DNA of 64,000 nt from assembly GCF_029784165.1 (NCBI RefSeq), contig NC_073695.1:55785967-55849966 (forward strand). The letters run 5' to 3'. The notes under the pieces were generated by a model. The model was not told the DNA's origin. It ran no database searches and saw nothing but the letters and a program-made list of their open reading frames with translations. The first letter of the stretch is position 1. Each line of letters opens with the position of its first letter. A program made the position numbers and the translations under genes. Origin of the DNA: Wyeomyia smithii. Its lineage: Eukaryota; Arthropoda; Insecta; Diptera; Culicidae. This document shows, in pieces, positions 10,840 through 23,356 of the stretch.

Positions 10840-12530
10840 CAACTTTATTTATTTATTTATTTCATCAAGCAAATGCAGACTACATACAATATTTCATTAC
10901 AGTTGTTACTTATAGTGTTTTACAATGTTCTTCTTACGTGCTAAGTATTATTTCTAGTGTATTTCAGACAGTTTTTAATTTGTTCTTTCGACATTGTTAT
11001 GTCAATGGTTTCACAATGTAGATTATACTGACGCATCATTCAATTTATGGGACCATTTTTTGCATAATTAGCTCTGAACTATTTTGACAAAAGGTTTCTT
11101 GTTCTAAGATGCCGTGAAGGTGTATAAAAGCTGAGTTATGATAGTAATGCAGATGAGTCTATACGATTTGAAATAATGTCATTGATGAAGAATAGTATTG
11201 CAAATTCACGGCGTTGTTTAAGTGTTTGCAGATTAATGAGCTTGCAACGTGCTTCATACGATGGCAAAGGAAATGCAGTCCAATTCAAGTTGCGAAGCGC
11301 GTATATAAGGAATGGTTTTTGGACTGATTCTACACGTTCTTCGTGTGTGGCAGCATAAGGATTCCATATGAGATTACAATATTCTACAATTGGTCTAACA
11401 TATGTAATATGCAATAGTTTGATAGTGTACGGGTCTGGAAAATTGTGGCTGAACCGCTTAATAAAGCCCAGCATACTATTTGCTTTACTTATGATGGAGT
11501 TATAGTGTTTTTTAAAGGTTAGCTTGGTGTGTAGGATTACTTCTAAGTCCTCAACAATCTTACATTTTTGAACAGTTTGATTTCCTAGAGATGTTACAAT
11601 AAATAATATTTCAATTTTTCGACTAAATGTTATTGCGTTACATTTCTTGACATTGAGTTGGAGCTGGCTTTGATTGCACCAAGTGTAGAAAAAGTTGGCT
11701 TCTTTCTGGAATTCTTCTGCATCGCTAGAGTTGTTGATTTCCATGAAAAGTTTCATGTCGTCTGCGTAGATTAATATGCTTATTTATTTTAGTATGAGGG
11801 AAATGTCATTTACATACAATATGAAAAGAAGTGGACCCAAATGCGAACCCTAGGGCACCTCAGAGGTGTTTGAAATGGAGTTTGAAGTTTGTTTTGCAAG
11901 CGCACTATTTTTTGCGATTTATTAGATATGACTGGAGCCAACTCAGAAGCTGAGTTGCCAATCCAGTTTTTTGCAGTTTGAAGAGTAATAATGGTATGTC
12001 GATTCGAGGTCGTCAATCGACCTTTAAAGAAGCCATGCTGTTTACTAGTGATATGATTTTTTACTTGCTGAAAAAAATTTCCATTTACAAGTGCTTCAAA
12101 AAGTTTTGGAATGCAAGATGCGCCTGATTTCGAAATAGGCAGTAAATATGAACGTTTACAAGTTTCGGGTAATTTCCCACTTTTCAGAGATAAATTGAAA
12201 AGACGTTCTGATGGAACTTCGAGTTCTTTTGAAAGATTCTTCAAGAACATGGGAGCAATTCCGTCAAGTCCAAGCCCTTTGATGCGTCTAAGCTTTTATG
12301 TGCGTTCAAGATTCCGTGTTGAGAAAGTTGATTGACAGATACATGATTGGAGATTTCGGGGATGAACGCAAAGAAGTCACGATCGCGATCTTCTTCGGAG
12401 AATGTAGTGTAAACTTCCTGAAAGAAATTTGCAAAAAGATTACAAATTTCAGATGAGTTCTCGCCTACATTTCCGATTATATTCTTCCTGTGCGGCATTA
12501 ATGGCGAGGTTGAGTTGGATACATATGACT
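10840..12530 (-). pseudogene. Decayed Jockey-like LINE reverse transcriptase
   Basis: The minus strand, read from 12530 down, encodes recognisable pieces of a non-LTR reverse transcriptase in several frames. An upstream part (12498-12241) includes EICNLFANFFQEVY. The fingers region (12250-11810) includes KLFEALV and KQHGFFKGR. The box EVP*GSHLGPLLFILYVND near 11870-11810 has a stop in place of the usual Gln. The catalytic YADD box is at about 11770-11757 (ILIYADDMKLF). The C-terminal domain is 11756-11136 (LQLNVKKCN, IVEYCNLIWNP, then the ERVESVQK region). The element ends in an A-rich (AAATA)n tail, seen as TTTATTTATTT at 10843-10862 on the + strand. Frameshifts and stops mean it cannot be active. 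Assignment to the Jockey clade is from the C-terminal motif style and is moderately sure. Confidence 0.85.
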
Positions 12531-12539
12531 AGGTTCTAG

Positions 12540-13436
12540 ACGTCTAGACGCCAATTAGAAATTCGAGACGAGGACTTCCGGTATCCGGAAACAGCTAAAA
12601 TTGGCCAAAAACCTTCTAATATGAAAAGTTTCGAAATCAAAATGATGTCCAGAAACCTGAACTGACCACAAAGGCCATTTTTATATCCAAAATGAAACTT
12701 CTAGTTCATGGATGAGAACCAAAATTTACCGAATACCATCGAATATGAGTATTTCCGGAAACGCGAAACGCCCGGAGAACGATACTCGACCTCAGACGCT
12801 ATTTTGAAATTCAGGATGGTGACTTCCGGTTTGCGAAAAACAGCCAAAATTGACCACGTACCACCCGATATGCGTAGTTTCGGAAACGGGATGATATCCA
12901 GAGACCTAAAATGACCACAGAAGTCATTTTCAATTTAAATATGGCAACTTGCGCTTTCTTCAAGCGAACCAAATTGAATATATACAATCGAAAATGGTTA
13001 TTTCCGGAATCGGAATGGCGTCCAGAGACCGGAAATCAACTCCAGAACCTATTTTGACATTCAAGGTAGTGACTCGGTTTACGAAAACAGTAAAAATTGA
13101 CCAAATGGCACAAAATATGAATACTTTAGAAATTTGAAATGGCGTCTGGAGTTAAGTTCCGGTCTTTGGGCGTCATCCCTATTCCGAAGATACTAATATT
13201 CGATGGTATTCGGCAAATTTTGGTTCTCATTCAGAAACCGGAAGTCGCCATTTTGGAATTAAAAAGGCTGTCATCATTTTCAGGTTTTGATTTCGAAACT
13301 ACTCATATGAGAAAATGGCGTCTGTAGTTGATTTGCGGTCTCTGGGTATTATCCCGATCCCGGAAATTATAGGTATTTTATTTAGATGGTATTCGGTCAA
13401 TTTCGGTTCTTTTCCAGAAACTTAAGTTTGTGGATA
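12540..13436. repeat. Array of ~125-bp monomers with an orientation switch
   Basis: The block ATATGAGTATTTCCGGAA and its variants recur at about 12742, 12868, 12993 and 13115, a spacing near 125 bp, in + orientation. From about 13139 the same blocks run in the opposite orientation: the reverse complement of 13176-13224 matches 12709-12760 closely (GAGAACCAAAATTT-CCGAATACCATCGAATAT). The array is therefore head-to-head with almost no spacer. Confidence 0.8.
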
Positions 13437-14978
13437 GTAACGTCGTTCAGTAATGCCCACCCTTCCTCCCTAGGAAGTACGCGGGATAAGTTAAGGTCAA
13501 ACTCCGCACGAAACCGTCCACCAACCAAAAGTTGAAGTGAAAATATGAAGAATTGTGTTCCAACTTGTGCCACGTAGCGGCCGAACTCTGCACTGAACTA
13601 TCAACCAATCAGAACCTTCTGGGCAACTTTCTTGCAGTCCGCAGTTCTTGGGAACACGAGATTACTAAAGGAACAAACACGAAGAATTGCATGTTCACTT
13701 GCCCCACGAAGCAGTAGAAATCAATACCAAACTAAGGCGAGGTCGGAATCGAGAGATAAGTTAATATTAAAACACGATTAATTTCGTGCACATCAGCGTA
13801 TTGGTCGAGTTTCGCGCTGACCTGTACACCATTCAGAAGCCTTTGACCTGCTTAATTAGTTTGCCAAGGACACTTTCTAGGTCGTCAGAGGGTTCTGAAT
13901 TCTCTTTCATACAAAAAGTAGTGAAATGATTGAAAGTTATATAAAAATGTCAGGTTAATCAATCATTAATCCAAGTTCCTAGTCAAATCGAAATCGAAAT
14001 TGAATTCAAATTCCGGTCGTATGATGATCAATAATTTTTTGTCATTTCTGCGTTTCTTTTCAATAATTAAGAAATGAATTTGCAAAGAAATATCATTTTC
14101 GTCAGGGTGGTTCACTGAAGGAAGTGGTCATCCAAGTAGTTCTATTTAATGTAAAATGTAGTTTACAAATGTTTATCGTGATTCTGGTGAAAATTAACAT
14201 ATAATATACTACTCATCAGACTAACTCAATTTCTATTAACATAAATCAGAATGTAGGGTAGAACTGCCTTGGATGGACTACTTTCTTCAGTGGACTACCT
14301 TGAAGAAAAACTGTTTATTCTCTTAATATAAACTGGAATCTTCAAATGTATTTTGGAGATTAGCGGAATAAAATACTCCTCGATGGAAATTTTCTGAAAT
14401 CCTTCGAGTTGTTGAAAAAAATTAAGGAAATACAGTCATGGAGAAAATAATAAATACACTTGCAGTGTTGGATAATTTTTCGTATTTGCGCACTGATTTT
14501 AATTGTTGTATGATGTTATGTTACGTCATCATGATCCGCAGACACTCTTTCTAAAAGAGGCACGGAGAAATGACTGGAGGAATTTCTTTGTCGGTGATTC
14601 CGAAAATTTTTTGCGTGAATTAGTGTTTCTAAAGTGGCGACAAAAATAAATACACTATTGAAATATATATACAAAACAATCCAAATTAGCTTTATTTCTC
14701 TACATATCGTTGGCAAAGTGACCTTTAACGTTACAAAGCTCACATTCAAAATTTTGTGGCTTGTCCTTTGTTTTGTAAAGCCATACTCAATCTTCCGGGT
14801 AAGTTTACCTCCAGGTTTTCACGAGTAGAAGCTGAACTAGCATTTCACGCTGCCTGCCCGACGTTCCATAAGTCTGTTTTATTCTTTGGATGGTGCTTTG
14901 CAACCTAGACTTTCCCAATCTTCCATAGGATTTCTAAACGATTCAAATTAAAAGTCTGCGCTGGTCAAACTAATAACC
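13437..14978. other. Unassigned sequence
   Basis: 13440-13900 is moderately GC-rich and the rest AT-rich. Open frames at 14516-14828 overlap on both strands and show no coding features. No repeat structure resolved. Confidence 0.3.
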
Positions 14979-15161
14979 TCCAAAATCTGAAGTTATGGTC
15001 AAAATACGATTTTTTGGACCTCAGGGCATACATTTTTTTAACTCAGTCATTTCTCAACCGATTTTCAATATTTAGGCAGTTTTAGAAAGAAGAAAAACAG
15101 AGCTTTCAAAACATTTACAGGTTTTACTAATATCACTAAAACATGTTGAGTTATTTGAGTT
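14979..15161 (-). repeat. Second fragment of the foldback family
   Basis: CAAAATCTGAAGTTATGGTC, TTTTTGGACCTCAG, TTTAACTCAGTCATTTC, CAACCGATTTTCAATATTTA and GTTGAGTTATTTGAGT occur here in the order seen in the large hairpin arms at 39110-39300 and, inverted, at 40310-40500. It covers an internal part of one arm only. The strand label is arbitrary because the parent element is palindromic. Confidence 0.8.
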
Positions 15162-17190
15162 GTTTCCTAAAAATGTTTCTTCCGTTTTTTGTATCAAATA
15201 GTGCTATTTGAAAGGAACATCTTCTTCGCCACCTTTTTCCTCAAAGAAGTCAATGATACTTACCCCCTTAAAAATGCATCTACAAGTAACGCTTTGCAAA
15301 CTTTTCGTTTTAGTGGTTATAGGTATGTTCATCACGAAATATCAGGCAACGCAGAACTGTAATCAAGTTATCAAGTGTACTACCATCAACATCATAACTT
15401 GCTAAATTCTGTTCTTTTTTTGAAAAATTTATTCATGTGAAATTTAGTACTGCAGACAAACAGGGTTTGCGTTTATCAACGAAGGAAATTTGTCCAAGAG
15501 ACAATTGACAATTGAAGAAATAACTGTGAAAACTCGAATGAGGCGTTGGGATATTCAAAGAAACGTTACAATACTTTTTCAACTGCTCAAAAATGCGAAC
15601 CTAAATCCAGCGGAGTCCGATTTTTTCTCAGCGTAATGTTGACGACTTTTATAAATAGCAATTCTAAACCGTTGAATACAATTTTGCTAAGCCATCATTT
15701 TCACAAATCCTAAATCACTCGACAGAGTGATTAACCATTTCTCATATGTCGCTACTGCATAAGATTTTTTGTTTCTAGATTTATTAGGGGCATGGCATCA
15801 TTGCGATCAGACAACTCTTGCCTTACTTGAGTAGCAAGTAACTGATATTTATGTGTTGTATATTCACTTTGAAAAATTACTGTTCACAATAACCAGACGG
15901 CAAGATCATTCCATACAAGAGCGAGAGACGAGTTCCAAAATTATTTCAAAACATAAGCCCCGGTCGAGCGAACGGTTTTTTGTTCGCCTCAGTTCATAAA
16001 TTCGCACGCTCACGCAACTCGCAAATTAACCCGGGGTGGTCTGCGCCAAAGCACACACATCGCATGTCATGGCACGCGATACTAATTAGAATGAATATGT
16101 GTTTAATGAAAAATTATTCGCCTCACCCAGAACCGGCCGGCCATGAAATACGGACGCATTTGAAAGTGTGCGAAAGTGCGTCCACAAGCGTGACAGTGCT
16201 TTAGGTCAGTCGGTATTCCGGGCATGGTGCTTCAGTGGACCACATGTTCTGACGCCAGTCTCCAGTCGGAACGGGGGCCTATTCGTATGATAAAAGCATT
16301 CACAGTTAAAGACGCAGGAGTTCGTAGCAACTAAGACATGTGATTACTAAGATTAGATTTTAGTGTTATTTTCCTGTAACCGGGCGTTGCACTGCAAACG
16401 CAGGTGGGTTACTACCCGTTGTTGGTAGCTAAACATCCGTTCAGTTGGCAGCGAAAAGGCTATTTGCGGAAGGATAAACAAAACGGGAAAATGCGTTATT
16501 TTTGCTTAAAACAAAAATCCATTAGACATAACGCTCGATCTGCCTGATGCATCTAGATTTATTATTATTCAACTGAATGCAATTCGGACAAGTAAGATAG
16601 AATAGATTGAGTAAATTGAGGGGAATAGATCTTGGTTTTTCTTTTCAATTACCGAAAATTTTGACTATTTCCTCGAAAGTGATAAAAGGTAAACATTCGA
16701 TTCGCACCGTAATCCAAACAACCAACGGCGTGAGGTCATACTTTCCGTCTTACTTGCACTGAATTTATGTTAAACATGTTTATATTTGAACCGTTGAGTA
16801 AACTGTTTGTTCGTCCACCGCTGAAAAAAAAAGTTGCTCGACACGACTAGACTAGACGTTGGGGCCTCACAACCTCAACTTCCATCGCACATGTTGTCCT
16901 CTCGCCACAAGTACCTTCAGTATTTTACTCTCAAATATACGCAGGTGAGTTAACAAGTTGGCAGCGAGTCAATCGCACCGTCACCGATCCCGGACTTTAT
17001 CCCACCGTCGCATCGCAGTACAGCTGCCGGTAAATAACTTTTATGTGCGCCGTAGGGATCTAATGGACCGTGAATGAATTACCGACTTTCACAGCTGGTG
17101 CACCTTCTACACACAAAACTCAAACAAGATTTAGCTGTTAGTCAAGATGAATCATCCCGAAGAGTTGCAGCTGATACGTTTATGTAGTAT
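15162..17190. other. Unassigned, with a GC-balanced patch at 15960-16450
   Basis: The 15960-16450 patch is less AT-rich (TTAACCCGGGGTGG, CCGGCCGGCC) and contains TAATTAG homeodomain-type sites. It could be an enhancer or untranslated exon, but no core promoter or splice pair is convincing. The rest shows nothing recognisable. Confidence 0.3.
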
Positions 17191-17200
17191 GTGTGTGTGT

Positions 17201-17252
<52 letters not shown>

Positions 17253-17254
17253 GT
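17191..17254. repeat. (GT)n microsatellite
   Basis: A run of about 64 bp of GT dinucleotides with single A and C interruptions. Confidence 0.95.
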
Positions 17255-18849
17255 ACTATCATCACACTAGTGGTACTTCCTCCACGTTGAGCTAAATTTA
17301 GTTCCGTTCTTTATAGTAGCCAGCTTGGAGCAAACGATTCACACGTGTTAAAATTTGGTTAGATCATGCTGCTTAACTGCTTCTTTTGGTTCTTGATATT
17401 TTCAACGCATTTCACACTAAGTAAACAAGAATGTGAACTTGAAATTGTTGCTTTGTCTTAATGAGTTAAATCTGAATGATAAATTGGGTATTTAGTGAGT
17501 AGTATAGTCTAGAGTATTCTCTACCCCCAGTAGCAATTTCAACACGAGTAAATTCGGTGATTTGCTTCGGAATTCGGAAAAAAACTCTGTTTAATTGTTC
17601 ATGATAACTGAATTATCTTGAAACGTCTATATGCTTGACAAAGCTATTTAAAACATTATTGTCTGAAAATTGAATATAAAAATAATTAGGTACATAGGAA
17701 TCATAGTATTTCATTGAGCCCAAATTTTATCACATCGATCATTTACGCGAAAACAGCAGACAAACAGTGCAGTGAAATCTGTCGCATTGATGCGTATCGC
17801 AGGAAGCGCGAAATATTCAGCGCTTTCTAATAGCGATCGCAGCGAGTTGCAGCAGTAACCCTGTTTCATGTTGCATTTGTCAGCTTTGCGGAATTACGTG
17901 TGAGAGTAGAGTGTCCGCAAACGATGCGGCGGCCTTCAAAATATAAGAGAAAATAATCGAACAATGTTTTCGCCTGCGGAGTTCTGGAAACGATGGAGTC
18001 ACCCTACGAAAATCGATCACAGCCGTGATTGTTACCGGCCCGTGGACATCGTGTGGATGACATGCAGTCTTTCACCACCGCTATCGGGGGAAGAGCGATC
18101 TTCCGCTTGCGATCATCCTGCAAGCGATGTGCAACGCTGAGCAATATTTACCGGGGGCAGAAACCCGCTTACCGGGAGCTGTGAAGGCGGCAGATTTTAC
18201 TTTCAACTCAGTATCGGAGGCATTGGTATTTGAGGACCGTTTTTTTCGCTTTGTACCGACCCGTGCCCGTGCGTGTGATGGAAGCTAAATGCTTATCATC
18301 TCGGGTGGTTTTGCCACTGCGGACGGAAATAAATCGCTGTTGACGGTGAATGTGATAATGGAGATGAGATGTTGTTTCAACAGCGCAAAAATTGTGCCAC
18401 CGAAAGTTTTTTCGATACGCCAGACGACGAGCTTGAAAGCAACACCCGTCACCAGTGTGAGAGCTTGGATTGTTGCTGTTTTGGTTATTAATGTCAACTA
18501 CCTCTTGTTACTATTTTGATTACCGAGGGCGGGGTGTAAGGTCAAGAGAAAAGCTATTATAAAGTTGTTGTTACCAGCGAGTTTGGTCTAATCTATCGGA
18601 TCATTGTTACCGTTGTTGTTTCGTATTGTACCAAGAACAGAAAAAATATTGCATTTTTAGTCATAGCTTTCAGTATGGTGTTGAATAAGAAAAATCTTTC
18701 TTTCAAATTTATTATTCAATTTGTGTTCTGTGAAGAAATGTCTCAACAAAATTAGTCTACAAAAATCTATGCGAATAGAATATAGAATATATAGAATATT
18801 TAAATAAATGAGGCTTATATTCTAAACAAGTGAAAATAAAAAAAATGGG
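17255..18849. other. Unassigned; GC-richer at 17850-18540
   Basis: 17850-18540 has balanced composition and no resolved repeats, which might mean conserved non-coding sequence. Overlapping open frames on both strands at 18285-18519 do not resemble a gene. A known cis-element could not be identified. Confidence 0.3.
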
Positions 18850-19110
18850 TTCAATGATGGCAATTTCGGTCACGGGTTTCTTTAAAACACGTTTTATAAT
18901 GTCAAAGCCGACGTTTCAAGGATATATTTCCTCATCCTCAGGGCAACTACGATTAACAGTTTACAATTTACATAAATTATTCACACGAATTAAGTTATTA
19001 CATACACAACTTACAAACAAAACAAACAAGTTCTCGTCAAAATATGGTGCATTGGTGTAAAATTGCTTTAGGTTAACTGCACTACACTATGGATATAAAA
19101 TATACGAAAT
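18850..19110 (-). mobile_element. Penelope-like terminal fragment
   Basis: The segment has the layout of the arms of the foldback at 54671-55373: a GACGTTTC box, a T/C-rich inner part, GGGCAACTACGATTAA (compare GGGTACTACGGATTAA at 54762), then an AT-rich stretch with TTACAT and ACAACTTACAAAC. It carries the hammerhead-like motif described separately. No reverse transcriptase or GIY-YIG coding sequence is next to it, so this is a terminal-repeat fragment at most. Assignment rests on established knowledge that Penelope-like retroelements carry minimal hammerhead motifs in their terminal repeats. Confidence 0.5.
18907..18944 (-). ncRNA. Minimal hammerhead-ribozyme-like motif
   Basis: On the minus strand the order is: stem I strand GCC, core CTGAGGA (fits CUGANGA), one unpaired T, stem II GAGGA-AATATA-TCCTT (five pairs including one G-U), core GAAA, a minimal stem III (AC/GT), the cleavage triplet GTC, and the second stem I strand GGC. 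All the invariant core positions I can name are present. Stem III has only two pairs and no loop, so a monomer should fold poorly; hammerheads of this type are thought to act as dimers. The extra T before stem II is the main departure. Activity has not been shown. Confidence 0.5.
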
Positions 19111-19649
19111 ATTAATTGGTTTGTGACTTTTCAAAATTTTAAAAAACGCAAACGGATGAGCTACACTTACACAGTATCTTCCAACACACATCACACACGA
19201 TTAAAGCCGTCGGGAAATGTTGCGTCAAAAGGGAGAGAAATAATGTTGCAAGACAGAGATAGAGAGTGCTAGAGACTGTAGTAGTCTTTATTGGTCAAGT
19301 CTTTATTGGTCCAACACCGCTTAACATGAAAAAAAAAAACACATAAACTGGAATCTATACGTAGAAATGCAAGGTTTTGGTTAAAGTGTTTTCAAAAATA
19401 TTTTAACTTTGCCAACCGTTTTGGCATCTTGCTGCTGTTTGTTTTAGATGTTTTATTGTGGCTCAAGGAATTCAGAATAATACTTTTATTCATTATTCAA
19501 CTTTCCTAAAACTTTTGTAAAGTATCATTGAAACGCATTTATCGTTACTTGATAAAAATGATCACGACTACTCCTATTTCTCATTAGAACTGAAATAAAT
19601 TTTCGAAGTTTGTCATAATCTTAAGTGTTAAGCAGACCACAAAAGTGCA
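19111..19649. other. Unassigned AT-rich sequence
   Basis: CTTTATTGGTC is repeated next to itself near 19290. Nothing else resolved. Confidence 0.3.
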
Positions 19650-20930
19650 AGATTCAATGTGGGATTGGAATTTAAATTTGTGTTTGTATTTGGGTTTGGA
19701 CTGGGACTGAGATTGCGATTAGGATTGGGTTTTGGATTGGTTTTGGAATTTGGATTGGGATTGGTATTGTGATTGGAATCAGGATCAAGATAGGAGTTTG
19801 CATTGGGATTATTACTGCCTTTGGGATTGAGATCGGGATTGGAATTGGTATTGGGACTAGGATTTAGATCAGAGTTATGCAAAAAATTGAGAATGTATTT
19901 GGAATTGAGATTGGGCTTGCAGTTGGGATTTGGATTGTGATTGGCATTATGATTGGCTTTAGGATTTAGATTGGTATTGTTATTGTCATTAGGATTGGAT
20001 TTAAGATTAGGTTAAAAGTTTGCTTTGGAATTATTATTGCGTTTAGGATTCAGATCGGGATTGGAATTGTAATTGGGATTAGGTTCGAGATAAGAATTGA
20101 GCGAACGGTTGAGAATGTATTTGGAATTGAGATTGGGATTGCAGTTGAGATTTGGATTGTGATTGGGTCAGCAATTTGGACTTGGATTGAGATTGGCATT
20201 GTGATTGGAATTAGGAATAGGATGAGAGTTTGCATTAGGATTACTATTGAGATTGAAATTAGAATTGGGATTAGGATTGTGATTGACATAAGAATTGAGC
20301 ATAGAATTGATAATGCATTTGTAATTCAGATTGGGATTAAGATTAGGAGTTTTTTGTTATTGGAATTGAAGTTGACATTGAAGGAATTGAAAATCGATTG
20401 CGATTCAGATTGGGATTGAAATGAAAAATTAAATTGGAGTTGGGATAGCAATTAGGATTGGAATTGAGATTATGATTGTGGTTAAAATTAGAGTTGTGAT
20501 TGGGACTTATATTAAGATTGGGATTGGCATTGAAATTGGGATGAAGATTGGGCTTTGAGTTGGTATTGGAATAAATAGTTTTAACTCCTGAATAATTTTA
20601 GAGAATGTAGTTGAGATTGGGACTGGAAGTGAAATTTGAATTATAATTAGGATTGGGATAGAAATTAAGATTGGAATTGAGTTTGCGATTATGATTGTGA
20701 TTGGGATTGAGGTTGTGATGGGGGTTGAGACTGAAATTTGGAGTGTGATTGGAATTGAGATTAGGATTAAGTATGAGATTTTGACAGGTTTTGGTATTGG
20801 TATCTGGCTTGGAAGTGAAATTGGAATCGGGATTTAGATGAGGATTGAGTTTGGAATTGGGAATAGAATTTTAATTAGAATTTGAATTAGAAGAGTGTTT
20901 AGGGTTGGAATTAAAATTGTTTTCTGATTT
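19650..20930 (+). repeat. Degenerate GGATTG-type hexamer satellite
   Basis: About 1.3 kb is dominated by worn hexamers such as GGGATTGGAATTGAGATTG and TTGGATTGGGATTGG. G-rich units are on the + strand, as in the homogeneous core further right. Indels and substitutions are frequent, so this looks like the old flank of the satellite block. The open frames here (rich in I/P or N/P) follow from the 6-bp unit. Confidence 0.85.
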
Positions 20931-20936
20931 GTTTCT

Positions 20937-21300
20937 TTAGTTATTGGAACAAAACCAAATTTTTACAGTAGTACAATAGAGGTTTTCAAATTTTCGCTTC
21001 GTCGTAGCCCAAAAGATTTCGATTGCACGGAGTTCGGTGGGACCATGTCTTTCAGCACAATTGTAAAATTCGTGTAAAGTTGTTGGGCATGCGCTTTGAT
21101 AGCCCTTTGCTGGCTTTAATTCCGATTTAAAAAACTCTGCACCTTGCACCTTCAATTTGGATTGATTCTTGGCCCTCTGGACGAAATTATGCAAAATATA
21201 AAGTTTTTTCCTCTCGTCAAAATGTTCGGATGCACGCCGACTTTTGGTTTTTGCGCGTTAGGTATCACCGATTTTCGTCCAGCCCCAGACTTGAACAAAC
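20937..21300 (-). pseudogene. Mariner/Tc1-superfamily transposase fragment
   Basis: The minus strand reads, in shifting frames, AQQLYTNF, then PTELRAIEIFWATTKRKFEN. The latter matches the PxLRPIExFWAxxKRKL signature around the third catalytic residue of mariner/Tc1 transposases; Glu is still present. Upstream lies a piece reading SGAGRKSVIPNAQKPKVG, which may be from the N-terminal domain with a deletion between. It is heavily decayed and sits between two satellite segments. Confidence 0.55.
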
Positions 21301-21759
21301 TAACGAATATTAAATAATTATGAATAATGTTTAGAATAATCTTGCTGAAATCTTTGACATCTTGCTGACAACTGCACTGCCGATTCAAGAAACCTGTTTT
21401 TTTATTAATTAATTAGTAACTATATATATATTTTCAAATCTTTTATATATTATATATTTTCAAAACTTTTCAGAATTACCTTTCTCTAAAAGTTTTTTGT
21501 TCATGTATCAACAAATAGTACACTTTTTATCACAATAATACAAAAATAAATTTACTATTAAAAAAAAAATGAAAAATAGAAAGCTTTCTTCAAGTTATTA
21601 TGTATAACTATGTGTGTTTCTAGTTTTCAAGAGAAGATTAATGCAAAATAGCAAACTATAGTGGCCGTACCTTCGAAAACAATCTTGTGAAATTCCTGTC
21701 CTTCTGCATTAGGAATACAAGTTCCAAAACCGAAATATAGGATATATACCAATTTGGAA
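21301..21759. other. Unassigned AT-rich sequence
   Basis: TATATATT runs near 21420-21460. No gene or boundary seen. Confidence 0.3.
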
Positions 21760-22250
21760 GCAGCCTTCGATAACCAAGCTTACCAGAAGAATAATTTGAA
21801 AAAACTTAGCTGCACTCAAAGGTATTGTAAGTAGTTGGAATCGTACTTAGTTTGCAGACAACTTTATTGGGAATTCGAAATTATAACTATGCCTGATTTA
21901 CACTTTTTTTCTGGCGTACCACAGGGTAGTAACATGGTTCCTTTCTTGTTCTCAATATTCCTCGATATTTTTTAACGATGATAATTACCGCATATCAATA
22001 TAAACTGTTTTTCGCCGATGATTTGATAGTATTTTTGATTGTCCACCGATTCGAGGACTGTGGAGAACTGCTAAGTTTTTTAAATCTGTTTAACGACTGT
22101 TTTGTAATTAGTTACCACTCCAATAACAACAGCTGGAACCAGGTTAAGTAGTCTCAGGCAATTCAAAGATTCGGGAGAGATACTAGATAAGAAACTATCT
22201 TTAAAGCCTCATCTATTAATCTACGCCAATTAATATGCAAATAGACATCA
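21760..22250 (+). pseudogene. LINE reverse transcriptase fragment
   Basis: Reading + from 21760 gives AAFDNQAYQKNN (the xAFDNxxx box), then a stop, ESYLVCRQLYWEF, SGVPQGSNMVPFLFSIFLDI at about 21911-21970 (the GVPQGSxLGP box) and LFFADDLIVFL at about 22003-22035 (catalytic FADD retained). Stops and frame changes interrupt it, and the N- and C-terminal regions are missing. It is a short remnant of a non-LTR element, probably the Jockey/CR1 group. Confidence 0.8.
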
Positions 22251-22253
22251 TTC

Positions 22254-22463
22254 AGGAGCAATGGAAATTGTGGTTGGGATTGAAATTGGATTTAATATAA
22301 GGATTGAGATAGGAATTGGGATTGGAGCTGAGATTAAGGTTATGATCATAGACTATTGAACGTTTATTCTTTTACTTTGATATCGACACATGCGTAGGAC
22401 TTCAAGAACTGCGACCTTATCCTCTTGAACGATCTTCTCAGTACGATAGATTGGAATCGGTAA
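22254..22463 (+). repeat. Degenerate hexamer piece plus short unique sequence
   Basis: 22265-22340 has worn GGGATTG units (GGTTGGGATTGAAATTGGAT). 22341-22463 is not repetitive. Confidence 0.55.
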
Positions 22464-23342
22464 ATAGGAATGGGAATAGGAATAGGAATAGGAATAGGAA
22501 TAGGAATAGGAATAGGAAGAGGAATAGGAATAGGAATAGGAATAGGAATGGGAATAGGAATAGGAATAAGAATAGGAATAGGAATAGGAATAGGAATAGG
22601 AATAGGAATAGGAATAGGAATAGGAACAGGAATAGGAATAGGAATAGGAATAGGAATAGGAATAGGAATAGGAATAGGAATAGGAATAGGAATAGAAAAA
22701 GGAATAGGAATAAGAATAGGAATAGGAATAGGAATAGGAATAGGAATAGGAATAGGAATAGGAATAGGAATTGGAATAGGAATAGGAATAGGAATAGGAA
22801 TAGAATTAGGAATAGGAATAGGAATAGGAATAGGAATAGGGATAGGAATAGGAATAGGAATAGGAATAGGAATAGGAATAGGAATAGGAATAGGAATAGG
22901 AATAGGAATAGGAATAGGAATAGGAATAGGAATAGGAATAGGAATAGGAATAGAAATAGGAATAGGAATAGGAATAGGAATAGGAATAGGAATAGGAATA
23001 GGAATAGGAATAGGAATAGGAATAGGAATAGGAATAGGAATAGGAATAGGAATAGGAATAGGAATAGGAATAGGAATAGGAATAGGAATAGGAATAGGAA
23101 TAGGAATAGGAATAGGAATAGGAATAGGTATAGGAATAGGAATAGGAATAGGAATCGGAATAGGAATAGGAATAGGAATAGGAATAGGAATAGGAATAGG
23201 AATAGGAATAGGAACAGGAATAGAAATAGGAATAGGAAAAGGAATAGGAATAGGAATAGGAATAGGAATAGGAATAGGAATAGGAATAGGAATAGGAATA
23301 GGAATAGGAATAGGAATAGGAATAGGAATAGGAATAGGAATA
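22464..23342 (+). repeat. Homogeneous (GGAATA)n satellite
   Basis: About 145 nearly perfect GGAATA hexamers with scattered single-base variants (GGAACA, GGGATA, GAAATA). Because the unit is two codons long, several frames stay open and give Arg-Asn or Gly-Ile repeats; these are not genes. Confidence 0.98.
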
Positions 23343-23356
23343 GAACTGGTAATAAA

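Noticed and set aside
11176..11358. Small + strand frames inside the LINE remnant
   Set aside because: They are the complement of the reverse transcriptase C-terminal region.
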